From assembly GCF_900086585.1 (NCBI RefSeq), contig NZ_FLKM01000008.1, positions 682,001 to 746,000 on the forward strand: a DNA stretch of 64,000 nucleotides. Direction: 5' to 3'. Shown here piece after piece: positions 57,574-64,000 of this stretch; position 1 is the first letter of the stretch; each line of letters starts with the position of its first letter. The position numbers were made by a program, and so were the translations under genes. Origin of the DNA: Emergencia timonensis. Its GTDB lineage: Bacteria; Bacillota; Clostridia; Peptostreptococcales; Anaerovoracaceae. The notes below the pieces were generated by a model. It made no database searches. It was given only the letters and a program-made list of their open reading frames with translations, and was not told the DNA's origin.

Positions 57574-59190
57574 ATGGACACAATTTTCTACAACGGAAAG
57601 ATTTATACAGAGGACAGAGCCTATCCGATATGCAGTGCAGTGGCGGTGAAAAACGGCGTTATCGTGGCATTGGGAGCGGATGAAGAGATACTGAAAACAG
57701 CCGGACCTGAAACAGAAAAGATCGACCTGGCGGGACGTCTGATGCTTCCCGGATTTGTCGATACCCATCTGCACATGCTGTTCTATGCACAGGAGGCAAG
57801 CCTGATCGACCTGACGGACTGCAGAAGCTACGGCGATGTGAAGAGGCTTTGTGCAGAGCGTGTGGCCTGGGCGAAGGAAAACGACAAATGGGTACAGGGT
57901 ACAGGATTTAATCAGGATGATTGGGATGTGAAGACGATTCCGACGAGAAAAGACCTGGATCAGATTACGGAGGACGTTCCGCTGACCATCCGCAGAACCT
58001 GCCACCATATTACGGTCTGCAATACGAAAGCTATGGAGACCATGGGACTGCTGGATGAAAAAGAAGATTCTACTCAGATCAATATGGGATTTTATGAAGA
58101 CGGCAGTCCCGATGGCATCTTGAAAGAAGACAGTCAAAATGTGGTGACAGACGCGCTGCCTCTGCCGGACAAAGAAGAAATTAAAAAATTGATTCTCTTC
58201 GGCTGTAATCAGGCGGCTGCACAGGGCATTACAGAACTGCACTCCGACGATTTTCTTCTGATTCCAGGAGAGGCAGGGGAAAGGGTCATGGAGGCCTATC
58301 GTGAACTTTCAGAAGCGGGAGAACTGCCGATCAGAATTTATCAGCAGTGCATGCTCTGGGGCAAGGAACTGCTGCAGGACTTTATCGACAAAGGACACCG
58401 TACAGGTGAATCCTATGGTTTCTACAGAGTCGGCCCCCTCAAAATCGTGACAGACGGATCTTTGGGCGCTCATACTGCCTATATGAGAAAGCCTTATGCC
58501 AACGATCCCCAGACAAAGGGGAAGGCTAATTATACTGACGAGCAGTTATATGAGATGTGCAAGCTGGCCCACGACTACGGCATGCAGATTGCCACCCACT
58601 GTATCGGAGACGGATCACTGCAGCAGATTTTGGACGCTTACGAAAAAGTGCAGATGGAAAATCCGCGCACAGACTGCCGCCACGGTGTCGTACATTGTCA
58701 GATCATGGATGAAGAACAGCAGGAGCAGTTCAGAAAACAAAATCTTCTCGCTTACGTACAGCCGGTCTTTGTCCGTTATGATATGAACATCGTCGATGAC
58801 TGCGTAGGAAGCGATTTGGCAAGGACCAGCTATAACTGGCGCCGATTTGAAGACATGGGCGTCCATCAGAGCGGCGGTTCCGACTGTCCAGTTGAAAAGT
58901 TTGACATCCTGCCAAACATAGAATACGCAGTGACGCGCACAAACAGAGAACTGCAGAAGTCTTGGTACCCGGAAAATGCGGTGACATTAGAAGAGGCAGT
59001 GAAGATGTTTACCTACGAGGGCGCCTATGCGTCCTTTGCTGAGAACGTGAGAGGCAGCATCACTGTCGGAAAATATGCGGACCTGGTTGTAGTCGATAAG
59101 GATATCTTTGAGATTCCAGTCGGCGAAATCCATACGACGGCCGTGGATCTGACTATGGTAGAAGGTAAAATTGCGTACAAGCGTCAATAA
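57574..59190 (+). CDS. amidohydrolase family 3 (YtcJ-like)
   Basis: 538 residues. 'GFVDTHLHMLFYAQE' gives the metal-binding HxH; 'GSLGAHTAYMRKPYANDPQT', 'IATHCIGDGSLQQILDAYEK' and 'HQSGGSDCPVEKFD' are YtcJ/amidohydrolase-3 hallmarks. Cytoplasmic metal-dependent hydrolase, substrate unknown. With the divergent M20 pair and the downstream YfcC-type carrier it suggests uptake and deacylation of an amide compound. ATG 57574 has GAGGAGG upstream; the longer open frame from 57400 covers the promoter and is rejected. Confidence 0.9.
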   Translation: MDTIFYNGKIYTEDRAYPICSAVAVKNGVIVALGADEEILKTAGPETEKIDLAGRLMLPGFVDTHLHMLFYAQEASLIDLTDCRSYGDVKRLCAERVAWAKENDKWVQGTGFNQDDWDVKTIPTRKDLDQITEDVPLTIRRTCHHITVCNTKAMETMGLLDEKEDSTQINMGFYEDGSPDGILKEDSQNVVTDALPLPDKEEIKKLILFGCNQAAAQGITELHSDDFLLIPGEAGERVMEAYRELSEAGELPIRIYQQCMLWGKELLQDFIDKGHRTGESYGFYRVGPLKIVTDGSLGAHTAYMRKPYANDPQTKGKANYTDEQLYEMCKLAHDYGMQIATHCIGDGSLQQILDAYEKVQMENPRTDCRHGVVHCQIMDEEQQEQFRKQNLLAYVQPVFVRYDMNIVDDCVGSDLARTSYNWRRFEDMGVHQSGGSDCPVEKFDILPNIEYAVTRTNRELQKSWYPENAVTLEEAVKMFTYEGAYASFAENVRGSITVGKYADLVVVDKDIFEIPVGEIHTTAVDLTMVEGKIAYKRQ

Positions 59191-59203
59191 AAATTGACAA
59201 TGA

Positions 59204-59244
59204 TACACGGTGTAAATTTTTATTTACACCGTGTAATTTTTTTT
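59204..59244 (+). terminator. terminator
   Basis: TACACGGTGTAAA ... TTTACACCGTGTA then T8; a 13-bp perfect stem. Confidence 0.9.
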
Positions 59245-59331
59245 ACAAAATGCGTAAATAAAAATTTACATGCAGTTTCGTGATTTTGCCGCATATGATT
59301 ACAAAGGTGCATTTTTAGACAATTTCGAAAG

Positions 59332-59348
59332 TTGGCACTACATTTGCA
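59332..59348 (+). promoter_or_regulatory. sigma-54 promoter
   Basis: TTGGCAC-TACAT-TTGCA: GG and GC 12 bases apart as in the -24/-12 consensus, 161 bases before the transporter ATG. The gap 59191-59508 otherwise contains the preceding terminator and the leader motif. The enhancer-binding activator gene is not in the window. Confidence 0.75.
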
Positions 59349-59383
59349 CTATATAGGCTCGAAAGCTCATAAAATGAAATGTA

Positions 59384-59410
59384 AATGTGCTCAACATTCA
59401 CGGGGTAGGA
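59384..59410 (+). repeat. shared leader motif, copy B
   Basis: AATGTGCTCAACATTCACGG then GGTAGGA, in the 5' leader of the transporter mRNA. See copy A at 57399. Confidence 0.5.
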
Positions 59411-59470
59411 AAAATTTAGAGATGATCAAATAGGTTTATAGATTGCCTAGAAAAAATCTAAATTTGTAAA

Positions 59471-59497
59471 AGGAGAACTGCAGTAAAAATTACTGCA
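59471..59497 (+). promoter_or_regulatory. hairpin between ribosome site and start codon
   Basis: AGGAG (59471-59475) is 33 bases from ATG 59509, but TGCAGTAA/TTACTGCA (59479-59497) folds between them and brings the two within about 14 bases. Confidence 0.55.
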
Positions 59498-59508
59498 CGA
59501 CTGAAAAC

Positions 59509-60924
59509 ATGGGAGAAACATTAAACAAGAAGAAAAGTTTTCAAATGCCACACGTTTATGCCATTCTATTTATTATCATGTTACTTGTAACGCTATTATC
59601 TTACATAATTCCGAATGGCGAATTTGAAAGGACTCTGACTGAATCGGGTCAAACACTAGTTAACACAGATAACTTCCAATTCATCAAGAATGAAGATCCA
59701 ATCGGTTTCATGGACTTCTTCTCATCCATCTACACTGGATTTGTTGAAGCTGGAACCATCATGGGTTCCCTGCTGATCTGCTCAGGATCACTGGCAATCC
59801 TCAACTACAGCGGATCACTGGAAGCTGGTATCCGCAAGCTGACAGAGGTGACAAACGGTAAAAACGTCATCGCGATCCTCATTTTCTACGTCTACTTTGC
59901 AGGAATGAACATCATGGGTGCTGGCGAAGGCTGTTATCCATTCTTCCCAATCGTTACTGGAATCGTTATTTCCTTGGGTTACGACCGCATCATGGGTATG
60001 ATGACCATCTGCTTCGCCGCTACAGCAGGCTTTGCCTGCGGTATGGTGAATCTGTTTACGACAGGTATTTCACAGCAGTTAGTCGGTCTGCCATTGTTCT
60101 CCGGTATCGGATATCGTGCAATCGTATTTGCGGTCCTCTTCGTCATCGGTCTGGTCAGCGCGCTGCTCTATGGCAGCAAAATCAGAAAGAATCCTGACAA
60201 GAGTTATGTTGCAGACGAATATAAGGCACAGTTAGCTGAACAGGCTGAAGCAAAAGATGATGGAAAAGAGCAGGTTCCATTTGATGGAAAGAGAAAGCTT
60301 GCATTAATTATCTTTGTCGCTATTGTTCTTTTCACCGCTTACGGATGTCTGAAACTGGAATTTGGTCTGGGACAGTTCGCTGCACTTTACGTAGTGATGG
60401 CAATTATCCTAGCAGTGATTTTCAGAATCAACGTCAACCAGTTCTGCCAGTTGTTCACACAGGGTGCGTCACAGGTACTTGGAGCTGCATTCGCCATCGC
60501 ACTGGCTCGTTCTGTAATGGTACTGTTAAATCAGGGTAAGATCATGGATACCATCGTTTACTACATGGGCAACGGTCTCCAGGGCAAGAGCGCAATCATC
60601 ACATTGCTGCTGATCTTCCTCTTCGTTACTGCATTTAACTTCTTAGTCGTATCCGGTTCCGGCAAGGCTGTCATGATGATGCCGATCATGAGCCCTCTCG
60701 GAAAGATGCTCGGCATCAACCAGCAGGTAATGGTACTCACTTACCAGCTTGGTGACGGTCTTACGAACATGTTATGGCCGGGCGGCGGCATGGTTTGCTG
60801 CGCACTGACTGGCACAAACTACGGCGACTGGCTGAAAGCTTCATGGAAAACATTTGCAACCATGATTGTTTCCGGATTTGTACTCATCGTCATCGCCAAC
60901 GCGATAAATTATGGACCTTTCTAA
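59509..60924 (+). CDS. YfcC-family membrane transporter
   Basis: 471 residues, about 11-12 membrane helices. N-terminal 'KKSFQMPHVYAILFIIMLLV' and 'LLSYIIPNGEFERTL' are the YfcC opening; 'FVTAFNFLVVSGSGKAVMMM' and 'LTYQLGDGLTNMLWPGGGMV' are conserved in the C4-dicarboxylate/basic amino acid carrier (DcuC/ArcD-like) group. Probably imports the substrate or product of the neighbouring amidohydrolases. Transcribed from a sigma-54 promoter. Confidence 0.9.
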   Translation: MGETLNKKKSFQMPHVYAILFIIMLLVTLLSYIIPNGEFERTLTESGQTLVNTDNFQFIKNEDPIGFMDFFSSIYTGFVEAGTIMGSLLICSGSLAILNYSGSLEAGIRKLTEVTNGKNVIAILIFYVYFAGMNIMGAGEGCYPFFPIVTGIVISLGYDRIMGMMTICFAATAGFACGMVNLFTTGISQQLVGLPLFSGIGYRAIVFAVLFVIGLVSALLYGSKIRKNPDKSYVADEYKAQLAEQAEAKDDGKEQVPFDGKRKLALIIFVAIVLFTAYGCLKLEFGLGQFAALYVVMAIILAVIFRINVNQFCQLFTQGASQVLGAAFAIALARSVMVLLNQGKIMDTIVYYMGNGLQGKSAIITLLLIFLFVTAFNFLVVSGSGKAVMMMPIMSPLGKMLGINQQVMVLTYQLGDGLTNMLWPGGGMVCCALTGTNYGDWLKASWKTFATMIVSGFVLIVIANAINYGPF

Positions 60925-60947
60925 AAACAAGTTTTATATATCAAAGC

Positions 60948-60979
60948 AAAAAAGCTGTCTGATTTCAGGCAGCTTTTTT
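60948..60979 (+). terminator. terminator of transporter gene
   Basis: AAAAAAGCTG ... CAGCTTTTTT with matching inner bases. Confidence 0.85.
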
Positions 60980-61061
60980 CTTATGATCTCTGATAATACC
61001 CCCCACCCCCTTTAATAACGACGACTAAAACTGAAAATTATGACGAAATAGCGAATTGCGA

Positions 61062-61092
61062 TTGACAAAAATATACGGGGGGGGGGTATAAT
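61062..61092 (+). promoter_or_regulatory. promoter with 10-G spacer tract
   Basis: TTGACA (61062-61067), spacer of 19 bases ending in ten G (61077-61086), TATAAT (61087-61092). Both hexamers are perfect; only the spacing (19 against an optimum of 17) is off. Confidence 0.85.
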
Positions 61093-61104
61093 TTATAAGA
61101 AGAG

Positions 61105-61192
61105 TAAAAGGCAAAACCGCTGTGAGGCGGTGACGCAAAACTAGAGGGTCTCGGGGCGCAGGGATCCGCCTTCGAGATAGCCAGTTGCCATT
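61105..61192 (+). promoter_or_regulatory. c-di-GMP-I (GEMM) riboswitch
   Basis: GGCAAAACCGC...GCGGTGACGCAAAAC matches the GEMM-I P1b stem and receptor ('GGCAAACC...GGGACGCAAA'), and GATAGCCAGTTGCC matches the closing 'GGTAGC.GGGTTACC' arm. It follows the promoter by 12 bases and leads into the surface-protein mRNA. No clear terminator lies between it and the gene; a weak pairing AATGTGAG/CTTACATT (61209-61246) may be the expression platform. Confidence 0.9.
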
Positions 61193-61292
61193 CATTTACA
61201 TCCGTTAAAATGTGAGAACGGTCTAATTGACTTCAATCTTACATTTCCCGTATTGAAGAATATCAAGTATTCTTTCAGAAAGGAGAACGTAA

Positions 61293-62759
61293 ATGAAACG
61301 CAAAAAAAGCTTTGCGTTATTGTGTGCTCTGTTTATTCTTATTTTAATGTTTAGTTCATTTGCCTATGCGGCAGACAATCAGTACGTAGAAAATACTGAG
61401 TATCAGACCCTATTGGATGACTGTGAAGTCCATATCTACAGTACCAATGGTGGAGGAAGCGTTACATTCGTTGATGGCAATTGGCCATCCTCTGTATTCC
61501 CACAGATGACTGGCAGCAAGACATTTAGCGCTGTTGCTAATGATGGTTGGGAGTTTGCAGGTTGGAGCCATAGAATTACCTTTGACGGAACCGGAATTAT
61601 CAAAGGCTGGGAGAAGGAGAACCACTCGTGGCCAGTGAAATCGGCGTTTAATGTAAATGGCAATATTATTAAGCTGGAGCGAGGTGCAACGGTAGGAGAA
61701 GTGGTTGGCAAAAAGCTTCGCTACTATGTATATGCAAACTTCAATCCTATTATCTCTACCAGTGCTGGAGCGAATGGTTCTATCACACCAACCGGATCAG
61801 TGATCTATGGCGGAAGTAAGACGATTCAGTTTACGCCGAATCAGCACTATGTCGTAGATCAGGTAACGATTGACGGAGAAGTTACAGATATAAAGGATAA
61901 TTCATATACCTTTACAAATGTAACGAAACCGCATAGTATTTCTGTGACCTTTCAGTATGAACATACTCTGGAGGAAGAAATCACAAAAGCGGCGACTTGT
62001 ACGGAAGCCGGTGAGAAAGTAATCACATGTAAGTACTGTGATTATAGAGAAGTTGTTGGTATCGATCCGTTGGGTCATGACATCAGAGATGGCGAAAGAG
62101 TAGAACCGACGTGCACAGAAGACGGATACGCTGTTGGAAAATGCGGGCGTGCCGGCTGTGACTATGAAGGAAAGACAATTTTGCCTAAGCTTGGTCATGA
62201 TATGAAAATAGTAGAGCATAAAGCCGCTACATGTTCGGAAGAAGGTTTCGAAACGAAAGCATGTCAAAATCCAGGGTGTGAGGAAATAGTAACAATTCCA
62301 ATACCAAAACTGCCGCATACCTTCGGCAATTGGATAACAACAGTTGAGCCACAAATTGGTATAAAAGGCCAACAGGAAAGGTCATGTGAAGTCTGCCATA
62401 CGAAGGAAATCAAAGATCTGCCTGCTTTGATTGCACCTCCAATTGTATCCCCTGAGGACCCACCGATTGATCCGCCCGTTGATCCAGAACCAAGTCCAGA
62501 ACCGTTGCCGGATGACGAACATCTTGAAGATCCCGATAAAGATGATGACAGTGATGTCGTTAAGCCATCACTTCCGGATGATGAACATTTGGATTTGGAT
62601 AAAGAAGACGTTAAAAAAGCAGATCCTGTAAAATCGGAAAACGCAGATCAACCGCGGACTGGCGACGAGCAGCAGATGGCTGGGTGGATAGCAATCCTGC
62701 TACTTTCGTTTGCAGGGCTGGGAGTAACGATCTGTACGAAGAAAAGAAAACAAGAATAA
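61293..62759 (+). CDS. cell-wall-anchored surface protein
   Basis: 488 residues. Signal peptide ('ALLCALFILILMFSSFAYA'), then two beta domains with InlB-B/bacterial-repeat style ('SVIYGGSKTIQFTPNQHYVV', 'ITKAATCTEAGEKVITCKYC'), three Cys-rich 'TCTE.G..V.KC...C' repeats (~230-360), a Pro/Asp-rich stalk (~375-450) and a sorting signal QPRTGDE, hydrophobic helix, KKRKQE. The PxTG signal implies sortase attachment. Controlled by a slippable promoter and c-di-GMP, so a likely adhesin. AAAGGAG before ATG 61293. Confidence 0.8.
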   Translation: MKRKKSFALLCALFILILMFSSFAYAADNQYVENTEYQTLLDDCEVHIYSTNGGGSVTFVDGNWPSSVFPQMTGSKTFSAVANDGWEFAGWSHRITFDGTGIIKGWEKENHSWPVKSAFNVNGNIIKLERGATVGEVVGKKLRYYVYANFNPIISTSAGANGSITPTGSVIYGGSKTIQFTPNQHYVVDQVTIDGEVTDIKDNSYTFTNVTKPHSISVTFQYEHTLEEEITKAATCTEAGEKVITCKYCDYREVVGIDPLGHDIRDGERVEPTCTEDGYAVGKCGRAGCDYEGKTILPKLGHDMKIVEHKAATCSEEGFETKACQNPGCEEIVTIPIPKLPHTFGNWITTVEPQIGIKGQQERSCEVCHTKEIKDLPALIAPPIVSPEDPPIDPPVDPEPSPEPLPDDEHLEDPDKDDDSDVVKPSLPDDEHLDLDKEDVKKADPVKSENADQPRTGDEQQMAGWIAILLLSFAGLGVTICTKKRKQE

Positions 62760-62809
62760 AAAGAGAAACAAAATAAGAGAGCACAAAGTAACCACTCTGA
62801 AACAAAGTT

Positions 62810-62839
62810 AAAACCCCGCGAATATGTTCGCGGGGTTTT
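62810..62839 (+). terminator. terminator of surface-protein gene
   Basis: AACCCCGCG-AATATGTT-CGCGGGGTT followed by TT. Confidence 0.85.
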
Positions 62840-62932
62840 GCTGTCTTATGCATTCTTAATATCCCCGGCAAATCTCTTTTTACCGATTTAATGGCGGATG
62901 GTTCATCATAGAAGGTGAAAGGAGGGATAGGG

Positions 62933-63067
62933 ATGTCAGTTTCAATGCGCAGATTAACTTTTTCTATATTTATAGCAGTGGGAATTCCGACAATGATCCT
63001 AGCAGGCGTGTTTCTCTCTATATTGGTAATTTTGTTTCCCATATCTTATTTCATGGGTTGGATTTAA
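62933..63067 (+). CDS. 44-residue membrane peptide upstream of kdp
   Basis: ATG 62933 with AAAGGAGGGATAGGG upstream; hydrophobic from residue ~7 to 44 ('LTFSIFIAVGIPTMILAGVF'), ending YFMGWI. Too short for the family scale I know; could be a leader or small membrane regulator. The ribosome site is strong, so translation is likely. Confidence 0.5.
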   Translation: MSVSMRRLTFSIFIAVGIPTMILAGVFLSILVILFPISYFMGWI

Positions 63068-63068
63068 T

Positions 63069-63116
63069 CTTTATGGAATCTTAATACGCTTAACCGGTCT
63101 TTAATGCCGTCTTAAA
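63069..63116 (+). promoter_or_regulatory. direct TCTTTAAT-type repeats, possible KdpE site
   Basis: TCTTTATG, TCTTAATA, GCTTAACC, TCTTTAAT, GTCTTAAAG follow one another at roughly 10-12-bp steps between the 44-residue gene and kdpF, as expected of an OmpR/KdpE-type activator site. Confidence 0.4.
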
Positions 63117-63193
63117 GCGCGGGATGGTAGACTCGTAATATGAAATGACATGCTTTGCAAATTCTGCACAAAACCATAAAGGAGGAAAAATAG

Positions 63194-63283
63194 ATGAACA
63201 TACTTATTTCTGTGATAGGCGCGACGGCCGTCGTTATGCTTATCTACTATTTCATAATTTTAATGAGAGGTGACAAACAATGA
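63194..63283 (+). CDS. kdpF: KdpF, small subunit of the K+ ATPase
   Basis: 29 residues with a single membrane helix (MNILISVIGATAVVMLIYYF). Size, position directly before kdpA and ATGA overlap identify it as KdpF, which stabilises the KdpFABC complex. AAAGGAGG precedes the ATG. Confidence 0.8.
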   Translation: MNILISVIGATAVVMLIYYFIILMRGDKQ

Positions 63284-64000
63284 GTGCTGCAGTTGCGCAA
63301 TACATACTTTATGTCGTGGTTCTCGTCCTGCTGGGTATTCCGCTGGGAACCTATATCGGCAAAGTAATGAACGGAGAACGGACGTTACTTTCGAAGGTTT
63401 TAACGCCGTGTGAGAATGCGGTATACAAGGTAATGAGAGTTGACAAAAACGAGGATATGTCCTGGAAAAAATATGCGGTTTGCGTACTGGTCTTTTCGGG
63501 CATTGGGCTGCTCTTTGTTTTTCTGCTGCAGCTGCTGCAGGCATTTTTGCCGGCCAACCCACAGGGTCTGGACAATGTGAAGTGGGATTTAGCGCTTAAC
63601 ACGGCCATCAGTTTTGTGACTAATACAAACTGGCAGGCATATAGCGGTGAATCCACTCTGAGTTATCTGTCCCAGGCATTGGGCTTGACGGTGCAAAACT
63701 TCGTCTCAGCGGCCACTGGCATCGCAGTGCTCTTTGCCATGATCAGGGGTTTTACCAAAATAAAAGAAAAAGGATTGGGCAGCTTCTGGGTTGACCTGAC
63801 GAGGACCGTAATTCACGTATTGATTCCATTAAACTTAGTAATCGCCCTGGCGCTAGTAGGCGGCGGTGTCATTCAAAACCTGAAACCGGCGGAAGAGGTA
63901 AAGCTGGTGGAACCAATCGCAGTGACCCAGGAGGGTGAAATTATCGAAGATGCAGACATCGATTTAAATAAAAATCTAGTGACCGTCGATGACAAAATCG
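63280..64000 (+). CDS. kdpA: KdpA, potassium channel subunit, 3' end outside window
   Basis: The frame runs from ATG 63280 past the window edge (240 codons seen). N-terminal 'QYILYVVVLVLLGIPLGTYI' and the first selectivity-loop region 'TAISFVTNTNWQAYSGE' are KdpA hallmarks, with further helices 'TVIHVLIPLNLVIALALVGG'. High-affinity K+ uptake powered by KdpB. Expected to be followed by kdpB and kdpC. Confidence 0.95.
   Translation, partial: MSAAVAQYILYVVVLVLLGIPLGTYIGKVMNGERTLLSKVLTPCENAVYKVMRVDKNEDMSWKKYAVCVLVFSGIGLLFVFLLQLLQAFLPANPQGLDNVKWDLALNTAISFVTNTNWQAYSGESTLSYLSQALGLTVQNFVSAATGIAVLFAMIRGFTKIKEKGLGSFWVDLTRTVIHVLIPLNLVIALALVGGGVIQNLKPAEEVKLVEPIAVTQEGEIIEDADIDLNKNLVTVDDKI

Noticed and set aside
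60999..61012. C6-A-C5 run as another phase-variation tract
   Set aside because: Interrupted by A, lies between a terminator and the next promoter, with no gene or promoter element to affect.

Overview
The window looks like a low-to-mid GC anaerobic Clostridia (Bacillota) genome. Evidence: AGGAGG ribosome-binding sites throughout, CCA-encoding tRNA-Arg(CCU), a class-I c-di-GMP riboswitch, a SleL-type GH18 enzyme, clostridial phage-tail gene families and a kdp operon. I cannot fix the genus; an Anaerovoracaceae/Eubacterium-like lineage is a guess from overall gene style.

Region 1 (1-18,704) is a GC-richer co-directional array of about 19 immunity-type genes. Families include DKNYY, SUKH (SMI1/KNR4), DUF5713, DUF4241, Imm26/LRR-like, zinc ribbons, Imm51 plus DUF6881, DUF4259, CbrC and DUF4261. 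At its centre is an 1,838-residue protein that strings at least five immunity modules together. This is a 'polyimmunity' locus of the kind paired with polymorphic toxins; no toxin lies in the window.

Region 2 (18,733-25,680) is the control and recombination end of an integrative element: WYL regulator, XRE repressor plus ImmA/IrrE protease, sigma-like factors, a solitary MazF, three HTH_17 excisionase-type domains and a tyrosine recombinase. The recombinase gene abuts the 3' end of tRNA-Arg. On the other side of the tRNA lie a 5'-half tRNA relic and two 160-bp tandem repeats carrying the same tRNA D-arm.

Region 3 (26,187-34,246) is backbone and small accessory genes: a secreted NlpC/P60-like protein, a lipoprotein, a YHYH protein, NUDIX, a membrane diguanylate cyclase, GH18, a frameshifted Abi_2 gene and a 314-bp MITE-like element.

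Region 4 (34,247-54,825) is a complete contractile phage-tail module with no terminase, portal, capsid or integrase, so most likely an R-type tailocin. Control: ImmA/XRE and a second XRE sharing palindromic operators, plus a sigma-like activator. Two nearly identical late promoters (36,756 and 45,039) serve the structural genes. Structure: sheath, tube, frameshifted chaperone, tape measure, LysM, D-like protein, baseplate, then an array of fibre genes, one holding a 13-G tract, and a holin/amidase lysis cassette.

Region 5 (54,839-64,000) is metabolism and surface: two M20 amidohydrolases, a YtcJ-type amidohydrolase, a sigma-54-driven YfcC-type transporter, and a cell-wall surface protein. The surface gene is preceded by a promoter with a 10-G tract in its spacer and by a c-di-GMP-I riboswitch. 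The window ends in kdpF-kdpA.

Family assignments rest on reading motifs by eye; no database search was run.
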